Shown here piece by piece: positions 1 through 7,678 of a DNA stretch of 24,549 nucleotides. The notes under the pieces were generated by a model. That model saw only the letters and a list, made by a program, of their open reading frames with translations, ran no database searches and was not told the origin of the DNA. This DNA comes from CAYNNP01 sp964398215 (lineage in GTDB: Bacteria > Planctomycetota > Planctomycetia > Pirellulales > Pirellulaceae): contig CAYNNP010000075.1 in NCBI GenBank assembly GCA_964398215.1, positions 1 to 24,549 of the forward strand, given 5' to 3'. The first letter of the stretch is position 1; each line of letters begins with the position of its first letter. The translations under genes and the position numbers were made by a program.

Positions 1-198
1 CCAGCTGCGAAGCAGCGACAGCATATAGCCCCATGCGTTAGCATGGGGTTCGACATTGCACCACCATCGCTCGTTTTTTCCGTCCTTCATCGCCGCCGAC
101 GGCGGCGATGAAGGACGGAAAAAACGAAACCGGTAGGGGGCCAGCCGCAACCTTGGGCTAATGCCCAAGGCTATATGCTGTCGCCACTTCGTGGCTGG
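1..198. repeat. Composite REP-like inverted repeat with covarying hairpins
   Basis: The arms at 1-50 and 149-198 are inverted copies of one 50-nt unit. Each arm carries two hairpins joined by an identical 14-nt linker (GACAGCATATAGCC in left-arm orientation). Stem 1 is GCTGC/GCAGC (4-8 with 12-16) on the left and GCCAC/GTGGC (183-187 with 191-195) on the right. Stem 2 is CCCCATGC/GCATGGGG (29-36 with 41-48) on the left and CCTTGGGC/GCCCAAGG (151-158 with 163-170, given in + order) on the right. The arms differ at six stem positions, and every change is compensated on the opposite side of its stem. Between the arms lie two unrelated spacers and a central palindrome (71-127). No open reading frame covers it. 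The layout resembles paired REP elements (BIMEs) or subterminal hairpins of IS200/IS605-type elements; that assignment is inference. The element may continue left of the window. Confidence 0.85.
71..127. repeat. Perfect 57-nt palindrome in the centre of the composite repeat
   Basis: Positions 71-98 are the exact reverse complement of 100-127, around a single A at 99. As RNA it would form a 27-bp stem with a GAC loop. The left arm has a T6 run (74-79) and the right arm an A6 run, so neither strand places a U-tract after the stem, which argues against an intrinsic terminator. Such a perfect arm pair means a recent inverted duplication, strong selection, or a fold-back sequencing or assembly artefact. 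Confidence 0.9.
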
Positions 199-291
199 GG
201 AAAGGTGATGCAACATCAGTTTCTAAACAGGCACTCGTTTGTGGCGCCACCGCAATTTGTGGTGTTGAAAAACTGAACACCCCGCAAAATC

Positions 292-361
292 GCAACTCCA
301 AAACTCGCGCTTCGGGTTACCAAAAACCAATGCAACTGCAAAACTCGCGCCATGGGCTACC
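292..361. repeat. Imperfect 30-nt direct repeat, 40-nt period
   Basis: Two copies, 292-321 and 332-361, match at 25 of 30 positions and share the core CAAAACTCGCGC. A 10-nt spacer separates them. They lie just beyond the stop codon of the minus-strand nrnA-like gene and next to the composite inverted repeat. No gene was found in 1-401. The copies look like members of a dispersed intergenic repeat family, but only these two are in the window. Confidence 0.75.
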
Positions 362-401
362 GGTTAAACGAAAGACTTTGGGCATCTTGATTGCGACGTG
401 T

Positions 402-1397
402 TTACAGATCGAGTGCGATTTTTAGTTTTTCGATCATGATTGGCAGCACGCGGTCCTTCACGTCGCTAAGCGTTCCTTCCAGAAAGGCTCCGGATGCTGC
501 TTTGTGTCCTCCGCCGCCAAACATTTGCGCGATTTCATTGCAATCTAAATCGCATCTGCTTCGAAAGCTGAGCTTGAAACCACCACGTACTTGGCCAATG
601 AAAATCACGGCTGCCTGAGTGCCAGCGACTGCAAGTGTCAGATTGATAGAATCCTCTGTGTCGTTCGGCTGAGCACCCATTTTTTCAAAATCTTCGCGCT
701 GTACGTAAGTGTAAACCAACGCGCCGTCCAATTCGGTCGTCGTGCGTGATAGAACAAGCCCACGCAGTTTCATTCGTCCGATGGTGTCGCGTTCATACAA
801 GTCGCCGTAGATTTCGCTGGGAACGACTCCGGCGTCGATCAATCGGGCAATCACACGATACGTCTCCGACGTCACGCTACTAAAACGAAACCAGCCTGTG
901 TCGGTGGCGATCGCTGCAAACAGTGCGGTGGCAAAAGATCGTTTCAGCGGGACATTCAGTGCATCAGCGGCTTGGACTACAAGATGTCCTGTCGCTTCGG
1001 CCATGTAGTCCTTGTACATTTTTGCCCCTAGATCGTCTTCGCCAACATGGTGATCGACGACCATGATGTCCGCTCGCGAATTGCGAATCACGTCGCCCAT
1101 GTCGCCAAGTTGTTGCCAGGCGCTGGTGTCCAAAATCATGATGCAGTCAGCGTCGATGTCTTCTGCGTCAACGTGGTCACCAAGTACTTCGATATTGCCG
1201 GCAGGATCAAGGAATTGCAGTGATGGCGGCGTGCGGTGTGCGTTGATGATCCGAACGTCTTTGCCGACTGCTCGCAGCACGGCCGCCATTCCCAGTTCGC
1301 TGCCCAGTGCGTCACAATCTGGTCGAATGTGACTGACTAGGACAAAGCTTTGGTAGTAGCTGATTTGGTCAACAAAAGCTTTCCAGTTGACGCTCAT
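402..1397 (-). CDS. nrnA: DHH/DHHA1 phosphoesterase, NrnA-like (oligoribonuclease / pAp phosphatase)
   Basis: A 331-residue cytoplasmic phosphoesterase of the DHH-DHHA1 family. Family members hydrolyse very short oligoribonucleotides and 3'-phosphoadenosine 5'-phosphate with Mn2+ as cofactor. Visible motifs are HIRPDCDALGS near residue 23 (motif I), a DTSAW segment near 90, the DHH signature in VVDHHVGEDD near 115, and the C-terminal substrate-binding FGGGGHKAASG near 293. Length fits the family. The ATG start has a GGAAA Shine-Dalgarno-like stretch about nine bases upstream. It is the last gene of the larB-nnrD-ribF-nrnA unit, 24 bp after ribF. Family assignment is firm; which substrate dominates cannot be read from sequence. 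Confidence 0.9.
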   Translation of the reverse strand: MSVNWKAFVDQISYYQSFVLVSHIRPDCDALGSELGMAAVLRAVGKDVRIINAHRTPPSLQFLDPAGNIEVLGDHVDAEDIDADCIMILDTSAWQQLGDMGDVIRNSRADIMVVDHHVGEDDLGAKMYKDYMAEATGHLVVQAADALNVPLKRSFATALFAAIATDTGWFRFSSVTSETYRVIARLIDAGVVPSEIYGDLYERDTIGRMKLRGLVLSRTTTELDGALVYTYVQREDFEKMGAQPNDTEDSINLTLAVAGTQAAVIFIGQVRGGFKLSFRSRCDLDCNEIAQMFGGGGHKAASGAFLEGTLSDVKDRVLPIMIEKLKIALDL

Positions 1398-1421
1398 AAA
1401 AATTTCCTTTCAGTGCGCTGT

Positions 1422-2384
1422 TCAACTTGTCAGGCGATTGCGGATAGTCTGGATGTCTTGTGTCAACTGTTGCTTCAGTTGATCGACGGAATCAAATCGT
1501 TTGATGTCGCGGACGCATGTTACGAAGTCTACAAGCAGTGTGCGACCGTACAAGTCTTCGGAATGATCCAGTAAATGGACTTCTGTCTTGGACGCTCCGC
1601 TGGCATCGAACGTTGGATTGGGGCCAATGTGAATCGCCGCGAGTCGTTTTTGGCTTGCCGAACCATTGAGATGAGCGAACCCACCATAGACACCGGGGCC
1701 CGGCAGCACACCATCGATCGAACCCAGGTTTGCGGTTGGGAACCCGATTTGGCGACCGCGTTTTTCGCCTTCAATGACCGTGCCACGAATCTGATACGGT
1801 TGTCCCAGGAGTTCCACGGCAGTCTCGATCTCGCCCGCTTGCAGTAGTCCTCGGATCCGAGTGCTGCTGATCATTTTTTCGCCAATGGTCTCTGGCTGGA
1901 CGATTGTCAATTCGATTGCCGCACGATCACATAGAGTCTTGAGTGTGTGCACATTTCCCTCGCGACCTTTGCCGAAAAAGAAATTGGGGCCTTCGACAAT
2001 GCCTTTGGCTCTCAGTCGTTGAACGACTAGCCGCTGAAAGAAATCGTTCGCGCTCAGCGCCAAGAACTCAGTCGACGTGGGGCAAACTGCTAGAAAGTCG
2101 ACACCGATGCGCAACATAAGATCGGCACGCCGTTGCATCCACGTCAGCGTCGATGGGACCTTGTCGGGGCGGAGGAATGCAGCTGGGTGTGGCGAGAGAA
2201 CCACGGCCACAGACGGGCCACCAAGCTTGTCTGCCAAGCGTTTGTTTTCGTTTAAAAGAGCTGCGTGTCCTTCGTGAACACCGTCAAAGTTACCAATGCT
2301 GATCACGCCGCCATGAAGCTCAGGCGTGTCGATCACGGTGCAGTCGTCTTTTAAAAGATCACCGAGTTGAACGAGCTTGGTCAC
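1422..2384 (-). CDS. ribF: Bifunctional riboflavin kinase / FAD synthetase
   Basis: RibF phosphorylates riboflavin to FMN and adenylylates FMN to FAD. The N-terminal nucleotidyltransferase domain shows ISIGNFDGVHEGH and the later SSTRIRG motif; the C-terminal kinase domain shows the flavokinase PTAN motif in GFPTANLGS and a typical LYGR...VDF ending. I prefer the GTG at 2384 (product 320 aa, beginning TKLVQLGDLL), because homologues start shortly before the GNFDG motif. An in-frame ATG at 2444 would add 20 residues encoded by low-complexity DNA containing a CCCTGCCCT stretch. Neither start has a strong ribosome binding site. It is third in the minus-strand cofactor operon. No FMN riboswitch is visible upstream. 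Confidence 0.92.
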   Translation of the reverse strand: MTKLVQLGDLLKDDCTVIDTPELHGGVISIGNFDGVHEGHAALLNENKRLADKLGGPSVAVVLSPHPAAFLRPDKVPSTLTWMQRRADLMLRIGVDFLAVCPTSTEFLALSANDFFQRLVVQRLRAKGIVEGPNFFFGKGREGNVHTLKTLCDRAAIELTIVQPETIGEKMISSTRIRGLLQAGEIETAVELLGQPYQIRGTVIEGEKRGRQIGFPTANLGSIDGVLPGPGVYGGFAHLNGSASQKRLAAIHIGPNPTFDASGASKTEVHLLDHSEDLYGRTLLVDFVTCVRDIKRFDSVDQLKQQLTQDIQTIRNRLTS

Positions 2385-2518
2385 GGCAAATGAATGGGGA
2401 AGGGCAGGGGAGTTAAACGGGAATTGTACGCGCCGGAGGATCATGCGGGCAGGGGAGCGAGACGTTATTCCCAGCTGCTGATACGATCAGAGCACGCGGA
2501 TATCGCAGCGCGACGATA

Positions 2519-3373
2519 CTAGGCGGCAGCCTGAACCGCTGCGGGCAGACAGTCTAGTAGCTCTTGGCAGGTGAGACTTGCTTGCCCATTGATTTGGGCA
2601 GCTAGATCGCCCGCAAGTCCATGAATCCAACAGCCGAGTCTGGCGGCATCCCACGGTGACATGCCTTGTCCGAGCAATGATGTAACAACACCAGTCAAAA
2701 CGTCTCCACTGCCGGCGGTTGCCATGCCCGGATTGCCAGTTGTGTTGGTCCAAGTTTCTTGAGGGCTGATGACGACAGATGGACCACCTTTCAAAATGAT
2801 GATCGCTCCGCACGCCGAGGCCAGCGTCTGGGCTGACGCGATTTGCGCGACTCGGTCCTTGGAACTGGTGCCGGTGAGTCTTTGGAATTCACCAGGATGT
2901 GGAGTCAACACAATGTGTTGCCAATCCGCGTCTTGCCAGTTCGGCTGAAGAAATGTTAAGCAGTTCAGTGCGTCGGCGTCTAAAACTAACGGGCATGAAT
3001 TGCCGGAAGTCAATTTTTCAACGATGCTGATTGAGCCCGGGTCAGTCGTCATGCCAGGGCCACAGCCGATAGCGGAAAACTGTGACGTTTTCGGCAAGGC
3101 GATGGCTGCTGGGATTGCGAACCTTCCGTTGCTAGTATCGGGCAGCGGGATTGTCATCACACCTGGATGGAAACTGGTAACCGATTCCAGGCATCGATCG
3201 GGTATCGCTGCGGAAACCAATCCGCTGCCGGTATGAAGTGCCGCCATGGACGAAAGTGCGATAGCGCCGCTCATGCCGCGCGACCCACCAACCAAAAGGA
3301 CTTTTCCAAAGTTACCTTTGTGCGCGTCCGTTGGTCGGCTGGCGAGTTGCAAGGGCGGGGCAGGGCGGTTCAT
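2519..3373 (-). CDS. nnrD: ADP/ATP-dependent NAD(P)H-hydrate dehydratase
   Basis: NnrD repairs damaged, hydrated NAD(P)H (NADHX/NADPHX) back to NAD(P)H using a nucleotide phosphate donor. The 284-residue protein is a single YjeF C-terminal, ribokinase-like domain. It shows GKVLLVGGSRGMSGA at the N terminus, LTPHPGEFQRLTG in the middle, and the nucleotide-binding GNPGMATAGSGDVLTG loop about residues 210-225. The epimerase domain (NnrE/YjeF-N), often fused in other bacteria, is absent, so an epimerase would have to be encoded elsewhere. Its ATG overlaps the larB stop codon in an ATGA arrangement (3370-3373), which indicates translational coupling. Confidence 0.92.
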   Translation of the reverse strand: MNRPAPPLQLASRPTDAHKGNFGKVLLVGGSRGMSGAIALSSMAALHTGSGLVSAAIPDRCLESVTSFHPGVMTIPLPDTSNGRFAIPAAIALPKTSQFSAIGCGPGMTTDPGSISIVEKLTSGNSCPLVLDADALNCLTFLQPNWQDADWQHIVLTPHPGEFQRLTGTSSKDRVAQIASAQTLASACGAIIILKGGPSVVISPQETWTNTTGNPGMATAGSGDVLTGVVTSLLGQGMSPWDAARLGCWIHGLAGDLAAQINGQASLTCQELLDCLPAAVQAAA

Positions 3374-4179
3374 GATTTTTCGCCGCTAGCGGAACGAAGT
3401 TGATCGACAATCAGTCCGGCGAGATACCCGGCTTTGAATCCCGCGTCGATGTTGACGACTGATACGTTTGCCGCGCAACTGCTAAGCATCCCGAGTAGCG
3501 GTGTCAGTCCATTGAGCGATGCGCCATAGCCGACGCTGGTTGGCACCGCGATGATTGGAACTGATAAGTGACCGGCGGCGGCAGCAGGTAATGCGCCTTC
3601 CATTCCTGCGATCACGATCACGACAGACGCCTTGCGAAGTAGCGGCACTGCGGCCAGCAAGCGTTGTGGGCCTGCGACCCCGATGTCTTCAAAATTCGTG
3701 AATGGAATTCCCATCCATGACAGCGTCTCTTTGGCTTCCTCAGCGACCGGCTTGTCGGTGCTACCAGCGGTGACGACGGCTGCGTGAAAGCCATCGAAAG
3801 GAGAATCCAGTTCCGTGAGGATGTGGTCGGTGTCTTGCGAGTAGATCGTTAGCGTTCGGGCAAGTGGATTGTGGTGGGCGAACTGGATTTGGTTGGTGAC
3901 GGCGAGCGCGACGCCCGGTTCGACGCGGGTGGCGAGCGCCGTCTGCCCAGCGTCGAGTTGCGTTTTCACGATGCGGCAAATCAGCTCTGCCGATTTGCCT
4001 GCTCCGTAGATGACTTCCGAAAATCCGCATCGGTTCTGGCGTCCCAAGTCAACGGTGGCACCGTCAATCGGCGCCATTTGGTGGCTTGCGGCTGGCAATT
4101 GGTCCAAGGCGGCAGCGACGGAGATTCTCCCCTCAGCGACTTGTTGTAGCAGTTCGGCTAGGTTCGGCAGGTTGGTCAT
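3370..4179 (-). CDS. larB: Nickel-pincer cofactor biosynthesis protein LarB (AIR-carboxylase fold)
   Basis: LarB carboxylates and hydrolyses nicotinic acid adenine dinucleotide, the first step toward the nickel-pincer nucleotide cofactor of lactate racemase and related enzymes. The 269-residue protein has the LarB N-terminal motif RCGFSEVIYGAGKSAE (about residues 50-65) and a PurE-like domain with VVTAGSTDKPVAEEA, IVIAGMEGALPA and VPTSVGYGAS. LarC, LarE and a LarA racemase are not in the window. It is the first gene of the minus-strand unit and overlaps nnrD by 4 bp. Its N-terminal 40 residues include the usual short helical region before the motif. Confidence 0.9.
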   Translation of the reverse strand: MTNLPNLAELLQQVAEGRISVAAALDQLPAASHQMAPIDGATVDLGRQNRCGFSEVIYGAGKSAELICRIVKTQLDAGQTALATRVEPGVALAVTNQIQFAHHNPLARTLTIYSQDTDHILTELDSPFDGFHAAVVTAGSTDKPVAEEAKETLSWMGIPFTNFEDIGVAGPQRLLAAVPLLRKASVVIVIAGMEGALPAAAAGHLSVPIIAVPTSVGYGASLNGLTPLLGMLSSCAANVSVVNIDAGFKAGYLAGLIVDQLRSASGEKS

Positions 4180-4267
4180 TCAAACGTACGGGCTTGCGGT
4201 ATTCCATTGTTGAATCAGAGATTCTATTCTGAGCGGGAATTCACAGTACTAATTGGACTCGAGCATT
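4180..4267. promoter_or_regulatory. Divergent larB/argG intergenic region
   Basis: This 88-bp gap separates the divergently transcribed larB and argG genes and must hold promoters for both. It has several A/T-rich hexamers but no convincing -35/-10 pair. GAAT at 4212-4215 and ATTC at 4221-4224 resemble an ARG-box half-site pair, but with a 5-nt rather than 4-nt spacer, so I do not call an ArgR site. Confidence 0.4.
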
Positions 4268-5482
4268 ATGAAAAGTTGTGTATTGGCATACTCCGGCGGC
4301 CTGGACACGTCGGTCATTCTAGGCTGGTTGCAAGACCAAGGGTACGAGGTGCACGCGGTTTACGTGGACTTGGGGCAACCCTGCGAAGACCGTGAAGCCA
4401 TCATGAAAAAGGCTCGAGACGGTGGAGCTGCTTCGGCTCGGCTGATCGATGTTCGCGAAGAACTTTGTCGCGATTTTGCGTTTCCGGTTTTGAAGTGGCA
4501 GGCCAAGTACGAGCAAATCTATCTGCTGGGAACTTCGATTGCGCGTCCGCTGATCAGCAAAGTCTGCTTGCAAGTTGCCCGCGAAGTCGGCGCCACGGCC
4601 TACGCGCATGGAGCCACCGGCAAAGGCAATGACCAGTGTCGATTCCAGCTTGCGGCCGAAGCGCTGGATCCGAAAGTTGAAATGATCGCACCATGGCGAA
4701 TCAAAGAATTCCGTGATGCGTTCCCAGGTCGAACGGAGTTGATCGCTTACTGCGAAAGCAAGGACATTCCCGTCAAGGCTTCGACGGCCAAGCCTTACAG
4801 TAGCGATGAAAACGTTTTGCATATCAGCTACGAAGCTGGTGACTTGGAAGACCTTGGCAAGAACGGGGTTGAACTTGTTGACTTTGGAATGACCGTCAGC
4901 CCTCAAGAGGCTCCGGACAAACCAGAGTCGGTGACCATCGGTTTTCAATCGGGTGTCCCGGTTTCCTTGAACGGAAAAACCGTTGGCGCTTTGGAGATGG
5001 TTGAAGCGCTGAATGAAGTTGGTGGGCGAAACGGAATCGGACGGATCGACATGGTCGAGAATCGGTTCGTTGGTATGAAGAGCCGAGGTGTTTACGAATC
5101 GCCTGGCATGACGATCTTGTATGATGCGTTGATGAATATCGAGCAACTGACCATGGATCGTGATCTCACGCACTTGCGCGATCGCATTGCGCCGGAAGTT
5201 GCCGAAATGGTCTACTACGGTTTTTGGTATACACCCAAAATGGATGCTTTGATGAGCTTCATTGACGAAGCTCAAAAACCCGTTACCGGCGAAGTGACTT
5301 TGAAGCTGTACAAAGGCAACATCATGGTCGATTCACGCAGCAGCTGTAATAGCTTGTACGACGCCGAGATCGCTACGATGGAAGGCGGCGGGTCATATAA
5401 CCAAGACGATGCGGAAGGGTTCCTGCGGATTCAAGGGTTGCCCAGTCGCGTTCAAGGCAGCGTTTCGCCACGAGAATATTAG
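4268..5482 (+). CDS. argG: Argininosuccinate synthase
   Basis: ArgG joins citrulline and aspartate with ATP to make argininosuccinate, the penultimate step of arginine synthesis. The product is 404 residues, normal for the family. The ATP-binding N-terminal PP-loop reads AYSGGLDTS at residues 6-14, followed by HGATGKGNDQ, the diagnostic substrate-binding segment near 115, and KSRGVYESPG near 270. I place the start at the ATG at 4268, because the conserved KSCVLAYSGGLDTS begins there; a TTG five codons upstream is less likely. It is monocistronic, divergent from larB, and 291 bp before the next gene. Confidence 0.96.
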   Translation: MKSCVLAYSGGLDTSVILGWLQDQGYEVHAVYVDLGQPCEDREAIMKKARDGGAASARLIDVREELCRDFAFPVLKWQAKYEQIYLLGTSIARPLISKVCLQVAREVGATAYAHGATGKGNDQCRFQLAAEALDPKVEMIAPWRIKEFRDAFPGRTELIAYCESKDIPVKASTAKPYSSDENVLHISYEAGDLEDLGKNGVELVDFGMTVSPQEAPDKPESVTIGFQSGVPVSLNGKTVGALEMVEALNEVGGRNGIGRIDMVENRFVGMKSRGVYESPGMTILYDALMNIEQLTMDRDLTHLRDRIAPEVAEMVYYGFWYTPKMDALMSFIDEAQKPVTGEVTLKLYKGNIMVDSRSSCNSLYDAEIATMEGGGSYNQDDAEGFLRIQGLPSRVQGSVSPREY

Positions 5483-5534
5483 GCTCTTGGATTTAGTCTC
5501 CCTGAGTTTGCTTCATCTTTGTGAAATAGGTAGT

Positions 5535-5567
5535 CCGCCCGCGTGAGGGAACGATTCCCCTCTGCGG
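5535..5567. other. Stem-loop downstream of argG
   Basis: GAGGGAA (5545-5551) pairs with TTCCCCTC (5555-5562, one bulged C) around a CGA loop. An outer CCGC/GCGG pair sits at 5535-5538 and 5564-5567. No T-tract follows, so it is at best a weak or Rho-assisted terminator for argG. The rest of the 5483-5773 gap shows no convincing gene. Confidence 0.35.
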
Positions 5568-5773
5568 TTGGTGGATAAATGTCTGTTTGGGATGTTGATT
5601 GACCCATGAGGGAGGCTCGTTTAGTATGGGTGGCCTTGTCGCAGCGGTTCTGATGAAAATGTCGGATAAACCGCTCTCAGATTTGGTTTTGTGGGCTTCG
5701 AGCATATTGTTGCCCCACAAGTGTCGATACTAAATCGGTAGCTAAATAGAACTTCCAGCAAAGGTTAGCGAAG

Positions 5774-7621
5774 ATGCTTCGATCATTAGCCGCTTTTGGA
5801 CTGTTGTTCACATTCATTGTGAGCGCAACTGCGGGTGACTTTCTCGTTGACTCACGAGCCGAAATTGGCTTGATGAAGCGCAAGATACGTGCCGCACAAT
5901 TCTTGAATCGTGCCACGTTTGGTGCTGATGAAGAGCAGATCAATGAGCTTGCTGATCGCATGCGACAGATTGGTATCGCACGAGCCTGTAGCGAGTGGAT
6001 TGACAATCAATTCGCGATGCCAGCTTCGCTGCATGAACCGTTGATCGAAACGATGCTGGCTGATGATCAGCTGGATCCGACGCAGGGCGACGCCTGGGTC
6101 CAACGCTATCGTTGGTATTCGTGGTACCACAATGCATTGACCGCCGACGATCAGCTTCGTCAGCGAACGGCATGGGCGCTGAGTCAGATTTTGGTGACCA
6201 GTGAAGCCGGCGCCGGGTTCAACGATCGGGGTACGGGGTTCAGTTCTGGTACAGCCCGCTGGATCGGACTGACCAATTACTACGACATCATGGTCCGTCA
6301 AGCTTTTGGTAACTACCGAGACATTTTGGAAGAAGTGACTTATCACCCAATCATGGGGACCTACCTAAGCCACTTGCGGAATCGCAAAACTGATTTGGCG
6401 AGTAACCGATTTCCCGATGAAAACTATGCTCGCGAAATCATGCAGTTGTTCACGGTCGGGCTCTACGATTTGCATGTCGATGGTCGTTTGAAAACGGATG
6501 ATCAGGGCAATCTGATTCCTACCTATGACAACGAAGCCATCAGAGAGTTTGCTAAGGTCTTCACTGGTTTGTCGTTCATTCCTCACCCAGACGCGACTTC
6601 AACCACTCGGTTCTGGTGGGGCAATGACTTTCAGTACCCGATGCAGATGATGAATTGGGAGCATGAGCCAGGAACTAAGACTTTGCTAAACGGCCAAGTT
6701 GTTGGGAGTGAGAGCACAATTGATGGTGACGCTGACGTGCAGGGAGCGCTTGATAATTTAATGGCACACGACAACATCGCACCGTTTTTAGCTCGGCGTT
6801 TGATTCAGCGATTCGTCAACAGCAACCCGTCTCGTGCTTACATTCGCAGGGTCGCCCGGAAGTTCAATGACAATGGTCAGGGCGTTAAGGGCGATTTGAA
6901 GGCAGTCATCAAGCAGATTTTGCTTGACCCAGAAGTTTGGCGCGGGCAGCGAATTCGCACGCTCAGCAACCCTCAGCGCGTTTCGGTGGTTACTCGTGGT
7001 ACAGAGTATTCACGTCTTGAAGAACCTGTGATTCGCTACACAAAGTTCTTGCGTGGTGTGCATGCCGAAAGTAACCATCACAGCGGCAGAATGTTGGTAC
7101 TGCCAATGAGCTACAACTGGTCGCAGGATCCGTATCGTTCGCCAAGTGTGTTCAATTTTTATCTGCCTGATTATCAGCCAGGTGGAGAAATGCTGACTGC
7201 GGTACCCAGTCGCCGCGTTCCAAACGGATTTTATGCCGCTCCTGAGTTCCAGTTATTGACGCCAGTTGTGGCCAACCGCCTAACCAACCGCTACATCTGG
7301 GATACATCAGCGGGCTTTTCGCAGCAGAATTGGAATGGTGAAAACTTCACGACCGAATGTCAGCTTGTTTTTCAGCTTCAGGAAGAGCATGAGTTGGCCG
7401 ATTCGGACGACAACATGATCAAATTGATGGACAAGTTTGACTTGGTATTTTGCAATGGATCTTTGCCGCAAGATTACAAAGAAAAGTGTGTTCAGGTTAT
7501 CAACACTGAAACGGCTTGGATGGTCAACAATACCACTTGGCGACCAAGAATGGGCGAGATTCGCACGGAATGTGCGCTTCGTGCTGTTCTGCTTTCTCCT
7601 TATTGTGCCGTCACTGAGTAG
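5774..7621 (+). CDS. Secreted DUF1800 domain protein
   Basis: A 615-residue exported protein of the DUF1800 family, whose biochemical role is unknown. A Sec signal peptide covers residues 1-20, with cleavage likely after SATA. The mature protein opens with the family hallmark AAQFLNRATFGADEEQ, then NYAREIMQLFTVGLYDL (the typical ARE..LFTxG motif), and a C-terminal block FLARRLIQRFVNSNPS...ARKFNDNGQGVKGDLKAVIKQ. It is 57 bp upstream of the DUF1501 gene on the same strand, the standard pairing of these families, so the two are probably co-expressed and exported. A cell-surface or periplasmic role is inference from the signal peptides. Nothing is truncated. Confidence 0.88.
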   Translation: MLRSLAAFGLLFTFIVSATAGDFLVDSRAEIGLMKRKIRAAQFLNRATFGADEEQINELADRMRQIGIARACSEWIDNQFAMPASLHEPLIETMLADDQLDPTQGDAWVQRYRWYSWYHNALTADDQLRQRTAWALSQILVTSEAGAGFNDRGTGFSSGTARWIGLTNYYDIMVRQAFGNYRDILEEVTYHPIMGTYLSHLRNRKTDLASNRFPDENYAREIMQLFTVGLYDLHVDGRLKTDDQGNLIPTYDNEAIREFAKVFTGLSFIPHPDATSTTRFWWGNDFQYPMQMMNWEHEPGTKTLLNGQVVGSESTIDGDADVQGALDNLMAHDNIAPFLARRLIQRFVNSNPSRAYIRRVARKFNDNGQGVKGDLKAVIKQILLDPEVWRGQRIRTLSNPQRVSVVTRGTEYSRLEEPVIRYTKFLRGVHAESNHHSGRMLVLPMSYNWSQDPYRSPSVFNFYLPDYQPGGEMLTAVPSRRVPNGFYAAPEFQLLTPVVANRLTNRYIWDTSAGFSQQNWNGENFTTECQLVFQLQEEHELADSDDNMIKLMDKFDLVFCNGSLPQDYKEKCVQVINTETAWMVNNTTWRPRMGEIRTECALRAVLLSPYCAVTE

Positions 7622-7678
7622 TGGCATTCGCAACGCAACGTCTGAAATTACAAGATTAACTTTCTCCGGGACTTCGTT

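Noticed and set aside
71..127. Long palindrome as a bidirectional intrinsic terminator for the nrnA unit
   Set aside because: The T and A runs are inside the stem in the wrong order (T-run on the 5' arm), so no U-tract follows the hairpin on either strand.
292..361. Two-copy direct repeat as a CRISPR remnant
   Set aside because: The spacer is only 10 nt, the repeat is not conserved at its end, and no cas gene is near.
4212..4224. ARG-box-like GAAT-N5-ATTC upstream of argG
   Set aside because: The ArgR half-sites need a 4-nt spacer and A/T-rich flanks. Here the spacer is 5 nt (CAGAG), and no second box is properly spaced.
4319..5275. 318-codon minus-strand frame opposite argG
   Set aside because: It is a shadow of the strongly conserved argG coding sequence and has no protein-family character.
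5493..5720. 75-codon minus-strand frame between argG and the DUF1800 gene
   Set aside because: No motif, no ribosome binding site, and it overlaps the stem-loop behind argG; composition looks random.
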